64,000 nucleotides of DNA from Hepsetus odoe (taxonomy: Eukaryota > Chordata > Actinopteri > Characiformes > Hepsetidae): positions 8,798,102 through 8,862,101 of the forward strand of contig CM029384.1 of NCBI GenBank assembly GCA_017165825.1. Direction: 5' to 3'. Positions 37,401 through 48,030 of the stretch are shown here, piece after piece (within the stretch, counting starts at the first letter, position 1; every line of letters starts with the position of its first letter). The notes below the pieces were generated by a model, which was given only the letters and a program-made list of their open reading frames with translations, ran no database searches and was not told the DNA's origin. The translations under genes were made by a program, and so were the position numbers.

Positions 37401-40400
37401 TCCTTACCACTCTACATTCCTTCCTTTCATTCACACTCATGTATTCTGTCTTTGTCCTTCTCACGCTCATTCCTCTCCTCTCTAAAGTATATCTCCATCT
37501 CTCCACAAGCTGCACCCTACTCTCACTGCAGATCACAATATTATCAGCAACATCACAGTCTACAGGGACTCCTGTCTAAAATTGGCCCTTTCTTAATCTC
37601 GCTTCCACTACTCTTTCCCATAATTTCATGCTGTGGCTGATCAACTTTATCCCTCTATAGTTACTACAGCTGTGCATCACCCTTATTTTTGAAAATCGGT
37701 ACCGTCATGTTTAACAAACTGGTTAGTAACTCTACTGCCATCTCTCCTAAACACCTCCATGCCCAAACAGGTATGTCATCTAAAGTTCATTCAGTAATTA
37801 ATCAATTTCAGTAACCCTTGAATTGTAAAAGTACTGTTCCTTGGAATTGTTATTTATGCTAAAACTCACTGAATCTTGTTTTGCTTCCTTTTTTCTGGTT
37901 GATCTTGTTCCAACTCTTCCTCTGAGTCACTCAATGTTATGCTCATTGGCTTGTTTTTTTCCCTGGGTGGAGATGGAGACCACAGCTTTGCTTCCTCTTC
38001 GTCACCTTCTGCTAAGAATACAAAACAAAAAACCAAGCTGCATTGGATTCTTTTTTTTTTTTTATACTTCACAAAGGTCAATGTAAAGTGGGCTATTCCA
38101 CAGGACAAATGCTGGGCAAATTAATAAGATGTTGCAAGAATGGTTCAATCCAATAATGGAATCTCAATTGTAGCAATGAAAGAAATGCTTAATGCACAAT
38201 CAGTGTTTTAAAATGGTATGGTTAGCTGCTGGATATGTACACTTACCTGCGCAGTCTACTTGTCTGAAGATGGCTGGCTTCAGCTGTAGGCTTTTGTTCA
38301 CCTAAAATGATAGTGACCACCATAGTTCCTATCAACTTACATATCTCAAATTCAAAGTTTTTCATTTTGATGCAATACTCCCCTATCTCTGTCATTACTT
38401 TGTCAATTTTATTACTGTTAAAGGTCTGTTACTTCTTTATTTCAAATAATTATATTCAGGAAACATCATCTTAATTACAAGTATACTAATAAAACAGTTA
38501 ACAGTAACAATGAGAAAGCTACCATAAACTAACAAAATAGAAGAACCCTGCCAGGCTTTATTGGCAAGTACTGACAATGACAAAAGTCATTAAAGAAATA
38601 ATTAACTAAAGTTTTAACTAGTGAAGTTATTGGCACCAGAAACAGGACAGTACCTTATTGGTGTAAATGGGTACGGATGTGATAGCTGAGGGGTCAATGA
38701 TGCATCTGCGTTTTGGAGGTGGGTGTGGTCGCCTGCTGACTTCCCCATCACTGTCACTGTCGGATATCTGTGTTAAAGAAAAAAGCCAAACATCAACTAA
38801 ACATGAATATGTATAATTAAATGCTCACTTCCTTTGAATGTTCCTCTCTGCTGGTAATGTTGTGCAGTATTGATAAAAACAGCTTCTCAGTGCCAGTACT
38901 CTATGCTAAAAGAAAGTCTCACAAACTATAAGAAAAAAAATTGATTGGACTGATGTGACCTGAATAGTATAGTACAGGTCACACTGAGTGATAGTCAGTA
39001 TGATATCTTAAATATAATACTCATTCATTATTAATAATACTTTAAATCACTAAGTCAATATTAAAGTATACCATTATGTACAAAATATTACCCAGCATTA
39101 CTAACAAGTATCACCCCTCACTTAATATTTTCTGTGGGAATCACCCTGTGGTGCCAAAATACAATTTTATGCCTGACAAATAATCAATTTTATGCCCATC
39201 TTATTTTTGGCATATTAAGCATTTTTAAACTAAAAAAAAAAAAAAAAAAAAAAATAGGGAAAATAAGGTTTTACTGTGAAAGACTGCAAAGTGCCCTAGT
39301 GCCCCACTCAGCATTCAGCTTGACGGTACACTAATCAAAGACCTGATCATCTGTAACCTTCTGCACCTGTTTCTTCACTACTTCAAGCCTTGAGGGAGAT
39401 AGCTCTGTTCTGCTTAAATAATTCATACAGAGTTCAGTTTGGCTTAATAAAAATAAAACTGGACAGAAAATGAGTTTAAAGCATTGTCTTTCAGCAAGCC
39501 TGGAGAAATGTACTTTAACAATAGATTAAAAAAACAACAACAAGGAATTCTGGAAAACAAAGTATGAAGAAATTAAGGTCGGCTAGGGATTTTTGCACAG
39601 TGCTGTACATGAGTGCATGCAAGGTATAAAGCATTGTCTTGTGCTACCTTGCACTTTGTTGCCCATAAAATAACCCACTGTAAATGAGGAAGAGGTGGAG
39701 GAGTTTAAATACTTGGTTTCAGAGAAACCGGGAGTGTGGAAAAAAAAGTGAGTACTGACAGGTTGGAGTAGGTGGAGAAGAGTGATCTGTGAGAGACGGG
39801 TACCAGCAAGAGTGAAAGGGACCTTTTACAGGACGGTTGAAAGACCAGTTATGTTAAACAGGTTGGAGACAGTGGAGCTGACAAGAAGTCAGGAGAAGAA
39901 GCAGGCAGAGTTAAAGATGCTGAGATTTTCGTAGGAAGGATTAGAAATGAGTATTTTAGAGGGACAGCTCAGTTTAGACGATTTGGAGACAAAGTTAGAG
40001 AAGCAAGGTTATGTTAGTTTGAAAGAAGATGCAGAGGACAGGAAGAGATGGAGATGATTGATTTGTTGTGGTGACCTGTAATGGGAGCAGCCAAAAGATG
40101 ACATGGTAGCATATATTTTATAATATTTTAATTCAGAATGATAAAACTACTTCCAGTAGTGATCATAAGGGAGGATAAAGATTTTTTTCTTTTTGAATTT
40201 CATTCTTGGTGTTTCTTTATCTTGCTGAGTTTCCCATTAGGGTTGGACAAGATTAATAGAGGGACGATTTGGAGACAAAGTGAGAGGCGACATTGCGTTG
40301 GTTTGGACATGTACAGAGGAGAGGCGAGGAGTATATTGTGAAAAGGATGTTGTGGATGGAGCTGCCAGGCAAGAGGCGAAGAGGAAGATCAGAGATGAAA

Positions 40401-40410
40401 GGATGTTGTG

Positions 40411-40463
<53 letters not shown>

Positions 40464-40862
40464 CCTTGAACAGGAGCAGCCAAAAGGAAAGGAACCATTA
40501 AAAAAAATAATTAAAAAAAACACACAATGTCAAATGGTAATTGGTAAACCCATTTCTAAACTCACAAACTCCACACTCATAACGATTATTTCCAGCTAAT
40601 TATCTGGTTTAACGCAATATAGAGGGGCTGAAATGCTGATCTTGGACCCAAATCCGCCCCGCGACCGTTGCTAACATGGGTTCATTTTCTCGTTAGCAAA
40701 GTCACTCAGAGGCCACTTACGACGACAACGTGCTGCTAAGCAGCGAAATAAAAGCCGCGGTAAGAGGTCATTAATAAGAGTGAGCACTATTCTGACTCAA
40801 ATCGGTTACTTTTAAGCAGTGTTATAAAAGCAAAGACGAAAGACTTTTACCACTTCCGCCAT
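34468..40862 (-). CDS. nfatc2ip: NFATC2-interacting protein (NIP45), SUMO-like domain protein
   Basis: Nuclear cofactor with two C-terminal SUMO-like domains. The mammalian protein binds UBC9 and modulates NFAT-driven cytokine transcription; it belongs to the Rad60/Esc2 family. Coding exons in order: 40862-40851, 38767-38654, 38301-38247, 38011-37870, 36752-36669, 36417-36165, 35841-35697, 34845-34739, 34629-34468. Phases fit and give 357 aa (human about 419). The first exon encodes only MAEV. The N-terminal part is acidic (ISDSDSDGEV, ITLSDSEEELEQD) and basic (PPPKRRCIIDP, VPIYTNKVNKSLQLKP), matching the human LVLDP...VPVYSGKVKSSLRL region. DDDIIIISSED resembles a SUMO-interaction motif. SUMO-like domain 1 spans VSLKFRW-type sequence to GIADII; domain 2 ends FLFDGSKVTP...DMENGDVIEVWT with no diglycine, as expected for the family. 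Confidence 0.93.
35018..35590. mobile_element. Non-autonomous Tc1/mariner-type element (MITE)
   Basis: About 50-bp terminal inverted repeats that are nearly identical (left starts CAGTACTTTGCAAAAG, right complement CAGTACTGTGCAAATG; both continue 'gttttaggcaggtgtgaaaa'), flanked by TA on both sides (35016-35017, 35591-35592). The interior (573 bp total) has no transposase frame, only short TIR-proximal remnants such as the 'tggtgtgaccaccctttgcc' block. It lies in the nfatc2ip intron 35696-34846. Confidence 0.9.
36766..36928 (-). repeat. nfatc2ip intron segment with an inverted copy at 40100-40228
   Basis: On the minus strand this follows the 3' end of a LINE and runs to the acceptor of exon 36752-36669. 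It shares exact 18-19 base blocks with 40100-40228 on the plus strand, in the same order. Confidence 0.8.
36929..37790 (-). mobile_element. RTE-like LINE, internally deleted
   Basis: Minus-strand non-LTR retrotransposon remnant. The 5' part (37620-37790) corresponds to an upstream RT region (GIKLISHS-like). The catalytic block is missing, with a junction near 37570. The sequence then continues through KTEYMSVNER-like and VEEF-like segments to the 3' end (GCAGCCAAAAG, complement at 36929-36939). It is interrupted at 36990-37035 by a SINE-tail fragment ('cattcagcagatgctcttat'). Same family as 59925-61105. Sense with nfatc2ip. Confidence 0.8.
39665..40106 (+). mobile_element. RTE-like LINE 3' fragment
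   Basis: Plus-strand fragment of the same family: 'gaggtggaggagtttaaata' (EEVEEFKYL), a RVPARVKGTFYRTVERPVMLNR-like segment, RFGDKVREARL, and the family 3' end 'aatgggagcagccaaaag' at about 40080-40097. 5'-truncated. It lies in nfatc2ip intron 1, antisense to the gene. Confidence 0.8.
40100..40228 (+). repeat. Copied nfatc2ip intron segment downstream of a LINE
   Basis: Immediately after the LINE 3' end. It matches the reverse complement of 36766-36928, including identical blocks 'aatattttaattcagaat' (40122-40139) and 'ggaggataaagattttttt' (40170-40188). It lacks a stretch of about 26 bases present in the other copy. Confidence 0.8.
40236..40500 (+). mobile_element. Second RTE-like LINE 3' fragment with (GA)n expansion
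   Basis: Encodes a diverged RFGDKVRG...LVWTCTEER segment with frame damage, then a GCCAGGCAAGAGGCGAAGAGG stretch (PGKRRRGR-like). A (GA)n tract at 40413-40461 sits inside, then the family 3' end CAGGAGCAGCCAAAAGG (40471-40487). Confidence 0.7.
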
Positions 40863-40960
40863 CTTTCGAATCCCGTCGCCTGTTTCGTTACGTCACGGCC
40901 CGCTCAGCCAATGAACTCGCGGAGAAGAGCGGCGCCGGTTCAGCCTTCATTTTTATAAGC
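40840..40960 (-). promoter_or_regulatory. nfatc2ip: nfatc2ip promoter with YY1 site over the start codon, CRE and CCAAT
   Basis: The minus-strand AAAGATGGCGGAAG (40866-40853) is a YY1-type site whose ATG is the nfatc2ip start codon. Upstream, TTACGTCA (40888-40895, plus strand) matches a CREB/ATF site and CCAAT lies at 40908-40912. The local sequence is CpG-rich compared with its surroundings. Confidence 0.6.
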
Positions 40961-40962
40961 AA

Positions 40963-41570
40963 AGGCTACACATGGTCACACCGAGTGGATAAAACAGCAT
41001 CAGGCGGCTTTCAAGCGGTTTCCTTCAAACTGTTTAACAGCAGCAGTTGCTGTTCCCATCAGCATCAGATATAAAGCCTTCAGAACTATATGAAATCTGT
41101 GTCCTTTGCAAAGCCCAAGCAGTTATTCTGTGTAACTTGTGTGGCACACACTACTCATCCCCATTCATTGCCCTTTATATTCTGATGTCTGTTCCCTATA
41201 TAAACTCATATATATTACTTGTGTTCAGTGTTTGTACATTTCCCTGTCAATCCTATTTTAATCTACATATAACAGACCTGCAGTAGAACTTAGTTTACAG
41301 GTAGCATCTATCCAATTTCACTCACTGATTTTCTTAGCCGCTTGTCCTAATTAGGGTCGCAGCGGGGTGCTGGAGCCTATTCCAGCTCTTACGGGGTGAA
41401 AGGCGAGGAAACACACTGGACAGGTCTCCAGTCCATCAGAGGGCAGATATCCAATTTCAGTATACATAAGCTCAGTGATAAAAATGGTGGTCTTTTTTTA
41501 AAAAGCACCTTGATGACACTGAAATGAAACCTAGCATTTCTCACCCTAAAGAGAAAAATGCTTAAAAAAG
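40963..41570. other. Intergenic region between nfatc2ip and sgf29
   Basis: AT-rich spacer. Apart from the dispersed repeat at 41325-41455 I see nothing in it. The frame at 41047-41286 has no recognisable similarity. Confidence 0.5.
41325..41455 (+). repeat. Dispersed teleost repeat (same family as 11353-11470)
   Basis: Blocks 'agccgcttgtcctaattagg', 'ggtgctggagcctattccag' and 'ggacaggtctccagtccatc' are characteristic of a widespread fish repeat. An oppositely oriented copy lies at 11353-11470. Confidence 0.7.
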
Positions 41571-41572
41571 GG

Positions 41573-41578
41573 TTTATT
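41573..41578 (-). terminator. sgf29: Probable sgf29 poly(A) signal
   Basis: AATAAA on the minus strand 301 bases downstream of the sgf29 stop codon. Confidence 0.5.
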
Positions 41579-41878
41579 TTCACTTTTTACACAATTCACC
41601 TGTACCAAGTTATACAAAAACAGGAAATTGATAGAAAAACATACATGAAATGACCAGAGAAAACAGGAGCAAGGTCATGTAGACCTGAAGATGAACAGTC
41701 CCAGTTTACCTCAGATATGAGTTAAATCACCACTTATACAATGCTACTGGACAACCATGACGACGTCATATGAGGTTATTCTCTGCAAAGCTGGGCATGT
41801 CAGCGAAACATTTTAGAGTCCTGATCCAAGATCAATATTAGTGACATTGGAGTTGATGAGTCTGACAGTATATATTCC

Positions 41879-44800
41879 TCATTTCTTCTTGTTCTCTTTA
41901 CAGGCCACCACGTATCTTTGGGCTACACTGAGGGGTGGTGAGTAGCCATCTGCATATGATGTGTCTTCAAACAGCACAGAATAGTCGTCCTGGGGCTGCA
42001 ATTAAAACAGAGCCTGTTAACATGTAATCTCTTGATTCATAGGACACCTGTACTTCATAAGAATTTTTTTTTTTAATTGACAAGGGACACTGAAGCAAAT
42101 GCAGTTTGTACCTCTTTTTTAATCAGCTTTCCCTGATCACTGGTTTAGAGCATATGTGTTATCCAAAGAAAGATGTTATTTAGCAGTTCTTTATATTAGT
42201 TATGGCAAGATACCTCAATCAGTAACAACAATAAAACCACTGACTGGTAACACAAATTACAATTATTTTCTCATTACAATGACATCTGTCATTAAGTAGG
42301 AAGTGATCAGTTGTTGTGAAAGCAAGAAAAATAGTGTAAAGATCTGGCAAAATTGATAAGAACCAAATTGTGATGGCTGGAACACTTATCAGAGTATCTC
42401 CCAAATGGCAATTCTGCTGCCTGTTGTGGTTCACAGAGTGCTGTGCTGTGTGCTCACAACAAAAAACAGTGACTTTCACTTCACTAAAGGTAGTGGCCTC
42501 ATTCAGCAAGATAATACGTCCTCCTACACTGAAAAATTATTCAGTAGTGGTTTCAGGCTGTTCTAGCATTTGTGGGATGTACTGGACAAAGTATTACATA
42601 CATGCAGGTCCCAGTTTCAGCTAACCAAATTTAAAAGATCTACTGATAATCTCTTAGTGCCCTGAAATCACAGCATTAAGAGGTCTTCTAGAGTCTTTGA
42701 AGGGCAAAGCTGTGTTTTAAATAAGAGTTATTTTTTAACATAAGAGTTAACATGATACAAGTTAGAGGCCTTTAATGATATGACTGATTGGGGTTCATTT
42801 CTTTATTACTCTGTTTTTACATAGACCTTTGTTACTAAGGGACTGAAACTATTATATCTCTGCAGAATTTTGTTACTAGGGGACTGAAACTATTATAATA
42901 TGACAAACATTAAGCCCACTAATTTAAAGCATTAATAATAGCTTCAAAGGAATGAAACTGGGAAGTGTTTCGAATGTCAAGTTGAAAGCAAAGCCAATCT
43001 GAGAGACTCTATGACTAATATTTTAACCTGAGCTCGAGACAATTTCCTTTCTTTTCCTATGCCCAGTAGAAAAGACACACATAATAGAAGCCAGTGCGAT
43101 AATCTCTCTTTCTCACCCTGTGTGGGGGGGTATGAATGAGTGCTCTGTAGAAGCAGGTTGTTTGTGGGTAGAGTGCCAACACCAGCTGGTCTTTGCTGAA
43201 CAGGGCCTCAGGGTCGGTTTCTGGATTTGCTTTCCACTGTGGCAGCGGGATGATTCTCCTCCGACTCAGTGTGTGCCTCCTGGATAAAGTAGAAAGGGTA
43301 AAATCAGAGACAACTGAGAGGAGAACAGTATGTCAAAACAAGATGGAATGAACATGGAGAGCAATGACAGGCAGAAAAGTTAAAGCATGGCACATGGGAG
43401 GAAATATAAGAGAAAACAAATCCACTTATTTTTTCAACACTTACTCTTTTCCTTCCTCGTCAATGTCATCGACTTCATACCTGTGATGGCAAACAGCCAA
43501 ACATTAAAGTAGTTCGGAATTTAAATCTGGGTGGCAGCTTTTATATTTAGTACATAAGTGGCAGACAGGGGTACTGAACTGTGTGTCACTGTCTATTGAT
43601 AGAATCTTGCCAGTTTCCAGGTGAAATCAGTTTTAGCGATAGCACTCTATGTAAATAAAGGTGTCTTGAAATTCCGCTGCATGTGTTTTGCAATTTTGAG
43701 GTCAATTGTAATCCTTCTCAATTAAGTATCTGTTTTTTGCCAAAATAAACATACTTATTATACTGTAATAAAAATCATAATTAGACTGTAATAAAAGGTG
43801 AAACAAGAAATGTATTGTTTCCTGAAGATGTGTAATCAACATGTGCTGGGATTTAAATCTGAGATTTACAAACCTACTAAAAGCAGCAGACATAATTTAG
43901 TATGAATATTTAGTTGAAATAGTACATACTTGTTGGTGGAGTGGTTGTAGCTGACCACCTCTGCAAGTATCCATTGTTCATCTCCATCCACAGCCTTCAC
44001 TCGAGCAGCCACTTTATCCCCTTGCTTCGCCACATAATCACTGCTGGCAGGAATCGCGCCGCACAAAGGGGGTGGACTGCGGGAGACAAACAACAGGAAA
44101 AGGATTACATTTCACCTTCATCTGAAAAGAGAGTGCTGCATCACAACAAGAAACAGCATGGAAAATTGACTGCTCAGCTTGAGACCATGTTTGATTACAA
44201 AGAGCCCACCAAGTGAGCACATAGAACTAGTACCTTTCACCCGGCTTGCCAATCCATAAAGGTAGCGTCATTGCAGACTGCTGGAGAAGAGTCATCAGGA
44301 CGCCTCTCCGCATGGTCTTCCGGGGTGGGTCACTGTCATTGTACACTCCTGCCATCTTTGCAGCTAAGAGAGGTCGAGGCCATGTGAGTTAGGTATTCCC
44401 ACAAATTCACTCTCCCTCACATTCACAGTTTCTAATGACTCACCAATACGTCTTTCCTCCAGTAACGATTTAATCTCTGCAATCTTGTCAAGAGCATGGC
44501 GTAGAATGCTGTAGGTTAAACATGAAAAGTTTCAAATACTGCCACATATTGAGTGTAATGTCATGTGACTGATATTAACTTCTGGGTTGTTAATACTACA
44601 TATGTAAGCCAGATGTGTATATATCCACAGACAACAAATATAACGATTTAACAATAAAGAATATAAGACCCACAACTGTTGACCACTTCATAACACAAGA
44701 TGGCGCTCAAGGATTATGATTTAAAAAATGTAGTCATGAATGATTTTACATCAATATCAACAGAGAGCTGTCCAAAATATCAATAGCATTACTGATATTA

Positions 44801-45685
44801 AAAATGGACTAAAATGTCCTTCAGCAATAATAATTTGTAAGCCAACCCCATAATACAATGATTCTCACAGATCCAAAATCTTCAAGTCAGTGCATTTCCA
44901 TGTGTTTTATACCTTCTCTTTAAGTTAATTTCCATGTTATGTAGTTAGCACTGGTCAAAATAGACAGGATGCTTAAAATGGCTAAGGGTTAAAGTTGTAT
45001 TTGCTTGCATAACTCTATAATGTGTTAGTCTTGTGACTGGGGTACACCAGTCTCTGTTGAACACCTCATGAGTTAGTGGGATGGGAATTATGTACTATAA
45101 TTTCCTTAAATAAAAGACAAAAGATGCCAATGCTTTTGAATACCTCCAGTGAAGTACATGCACAAAATGCATGAAGAATCAATATAAATGCAATGCTAAA
45201 CTTAAGTAGTTACCTGCACTCAGCTTCTGCATCTGCTTTTGCTGTTGTGTAGAGACCCCGGAGCTTCGTCCGATAGTATGGTGACGCTGTGGAGAAAACA
45301 AGAGGCTCAAACCTATTGCATATTTTGAATTAGTATTTGTAATAGATGGTGGGGTTAGTTAGAATCAAAAAGAGATACTACTAGGACATGTAGACTGACT
45401 CTTGTTTTCTGTCTGCATCCTTTCATGTGTCTTCTGAATGTTGAGGAGGTTGTGTTCACTGCGTGAACGTTCCTCCTTTCCATCAGAGGAAGAAAGAGAG
45501 GGAGAGATAATGAGCTGATGCACCACTGGACAACCAATTCTGCTGAAAAGTGTCACACACCTGCCAGTCTCTGCTGGAGTGAGATTTAAATTCAGAAAAA
45601 GAAAACTTACCTGAGTTTGCTTTATTAGTTGATGGAGCTCAGTCAGAAGCTCTGCAATTTTGGTATCTGCAGAAACCAAAGCCAT
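41879..45685 (-). CDS. sgf29: SAGA-associated factor 29, tandem Tudor H3K4me reader
   Basis: Subunit of the SAGA/ATAC acetyltransferase modules that binds H3K4me2/3 through a C-terminal tandem Tudor domain. Coding exons in order: 45685-45611, 45475-45400, 45286-45214, 44508-44444, 44363-44234, 44076-43930, 43480-43445, 43279-43117, 41995-41879. All phases fit and give 293 aa, equal to human. The N-terminal coiled coil begins MALVSADTKIAELLTELHQL. LPLWIGKPG and PPPLCGAIPASSDYVA precede the Tudor domain. The H3-binding residues are present: the VDDIDEEG acidic loop (H3 Ala1 pocket), the aromatic pair in LALYPQTTCFYRA, and Phe in SVLFEDTSYADGY (K4me3 cage). It ends ACKENKKK. A 5' noncoding exon ends at 46231 (donor GTAAGT). 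Only the coding-exon 2 acceptor (GGAAAG) is weak. Confidence 0.96.
42305..42640 (+). mobile_element. Tc1-like transposon relic
   Basis: Joins an N-terminal-type segment 'aaattgtgatggctggaaca' with 'cagagtatctccc' to a C-terminal-type segment encoding a degenerate IQQDNTSSYTEKLFSSGFR (cf. the QQDNAPCHTA block of Tc1-like transposases). The middle is deleted. It lies in the last sgf29 intron, antisense. A fragment of the same family is at 61340-61420. Confidence 0.65.
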
Positions 45686-46230
45686 TGAACCTGGAACAGA
45701 AAAGAGAGTGGAAAACTATCCTTGCACTCAGATAAGTGATACACATAGCACACAACATAATTTATTAAAAAGTAAAACAACTCAGTTGACTTTTACATGG
45801 CTTTTACATGCACAACTAAGCCTACATTTATATACATTGCTACTTCTGCACAGGCTAGAATAAAAAAAAAAAGACTGAATTTGCTGTCACTGTAATCAAA
45901 TGAAAAATAAAGATTGCAGATTATTTTAACACCCAGTTGCAGATATTTACTGTGCATTTCGTGCAGATTTGCACATATTTTGGTTCATGTTTACAAGTTT
46001 ACAACACAAGCTATGTGATGTAAGTGTGTTTACCCCCTCACTCGCAGCTGCACTGACATTGGACAACACTGTAGCCTATCTGGCTAGCATTAGCTTTAGC
46101 TTCAAAGATATGCGTGTTAAACAAAGTCATAATGATCTTCAGTCATGATACCAAAATATTTATTCAGTAATTGTGCATCTTACGTAATCGGAAAGTAGTC
46201 CTTTTAAAAATAAGAGCAACCCTAACTTAC

Positions 46231-46330
46231 CTTACTTTGAGGTTTATTTTAGCCTCTAATTGGTTCGTTAGCCAGCTAGCCTAGGCCTTCTACAGAAGCC
46301 TCGAAGGGACAAACAATGCGCTGGCGTTTC
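46231..46330 (-). promoter_or_regulatory. sgf29: sgf29 5' noncoding exon and probable start region
   Basis: A minus-strand consensus donor (AAAGTAAG then GTAAGTTAG) at 46230 defines the 3' end of an untranslated first exon that can splice to the acceptor at 45692-45691, five bases upstream of the sgf29 ATG. No TATA box is seen. The precise start is unknown. Confidence 0.5.
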
Positions 46331-47119
46331 CAAACCCCAGACCTGGAAAATACACGGCTGGACCAGTCGGGAGGGGGGGATTACTGAATAGCTGGAAGAA
46401 AATACTGAGGGAAAGTACGTATTTTTCAGTACAGGTATAAGGAAAGTTAAATCTAATATATTTTAGTAAGCAAATGTATTTAAGAAACAACCATTAAAGT
46501 GACAGTTTGGCAAAAGATCAAATCAACCCAATGTTTTCCACGTTTCCTGCCCCAAATGCAGTCAAGGCCTGTTGGCAGTGCAGTTTTGCTTTTTATGCAT
46601 GGTATTGAAGTTAAGATGTTAATGTTGCTAACAAAAACTAGAAAATCCCCTCATTAATTACATCCTCAAACCTCTCCCAGCCTGCCCACCTGTAATTGTG
46701 AAATCTGACCATTTTCATAGTTCACAGTAAACCACATTGAGTCTCAATCCACATAAACAAGTCTGTGCCACCTTAATGATGAGCTGGATGTAGTTTAGGT
46801 GTGGTTTAGTGGTGTATTTCTCAGGAAACATCCATGAATGCAGACTTCTGGTGTTTGATAGCAAAGTCACTCTCATCCTGCACTAATCTAAAAATAAAAC
46901 ATTTGACAAACATCTCTTGTGAGATGGATTACAGTTGCCGTTATGCGATTATGGAGCTCTTCATGAGCTGCCCTGGTAAAGGCGCAATGAAGGTAAATTA
47001 TAAATAAATAGATATTTGAACATAATTGTAGACTAGATTGCAGCAGTGATCTGTTTATCAAATGATGGGGCAGCCTCGGCTTAATGACAAGACAACGGAA
47101 ACAGGAAGCATAAAATTGT

Positions 47120-47480
47120 GTGAATAATGAAAGTGACAACCCTTGTCATTGTGAAACAGCAGCACAGCGCAACACAACGAAATTCACGGTACAATGCTCA
47201 AGGGTACCTCAGGGCATCCTACTGGTGAGGGAATCGAACCCACAATCTTCCGATCCAGGGCCAACCACTAGGCCATCAGGGCCCATACAGGGGCAGCTAC
47301 TGAAAGCAACCTACTGGTAAGGGATTCAAACCCTCAAGCTTCCAATCTGGGGGCCTAGTCCCTAACCATTAGGCTACAGCTGACCCTACAGAAATTGACT
47401 GAATAAAATGGGAATTACAAAAAAAATAATAAAATAAATAAAAATTTAAAAAAGCGAAGATTTAGGCACAAATTACTATA
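47120..47480 (-). mobile_element. Two family B SINE heads in a composite repeat
   Basis: Two successive minus-strand tRNA-like heads ('ccaaccactaggccatcagg' at about 47260-47280, and 'tccctaaccattaggctaca' at about 47350-47370), each preceded by a box B-like complement (GAATCGAACCC, GATTCAAACCC). The distal part (GGGAATTA, A-rich, 'gaagatttaggcaca') matches 33530-33620. Confidence 0.65.
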
Positions 47481-47644
47481 TTAATTTAAATGAAAACGAC
47501 TGGTCACATTATGTGTGTGCAAGCATAGCAATTTTGTTATAATTTTGTCTTTTGTTCATTGGCACCTTTAGAGACATGTTTAGGGACACAAATAATGTGT
47601 TTTAAGGCCAAGAAAAGAACTTGAACTATGTGAAATGCATACAT

Positions 47645-48030
47645 TTAAACTGAACATTTACAACATTTAGCAGCCGCTCTTATCCAGAGTGACATCCATG
47701 TCCTAGATATTAGGGTGGTGGTGGTCTAGTGGTAGGGTACTTGCCTATGGACCAATGGCTCAAGAGGTCCCAGGTTAAAATCTCTAGCACTACTGTAATT
47801 CTCTAGCAAATCTCTAGCACTACTGTAATTAAGACATGTAAGTCGCTCTGGATAAGAGTGTCTGCTAAATGCTGTAAATGTAAATTACAGGGACAGTCCC
47901 TCTGGAGCAACCTGGGGTTAAGGGTCTTGCTCAGGGACCCTGTGATGGTATTGCTAGAGGGGGGATTTGAACCTGGGACCTCTTGCCATAGGCAAGTACC
48001 CTACCACTAGACCACCACCACACCACAGTG
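47645..48030. mobile_element. Nested inverted family A SINEs
   Basis: A minus-strand SINE (head at about 48030, tail 'gctcttatccagagtgac' near 47670-47700) is split by a plus-strand SINE of the same family at about 47710-47880 ('ggtggtggtctagtggtagg' to 'cgctctggataagagtgtct'). The two heads form an inverted repeat of about 55 bases. The plus copy also holds a tandem duplication of 'aatctctagcactactgtaa'. Confidence 0.75.

Noticed and set aside
46888..47000. Minus-strand AAHEELHNRITATVIHL-like segment
   Set aside because: Open only briefly, no recognised family, and no consistent splice partner.
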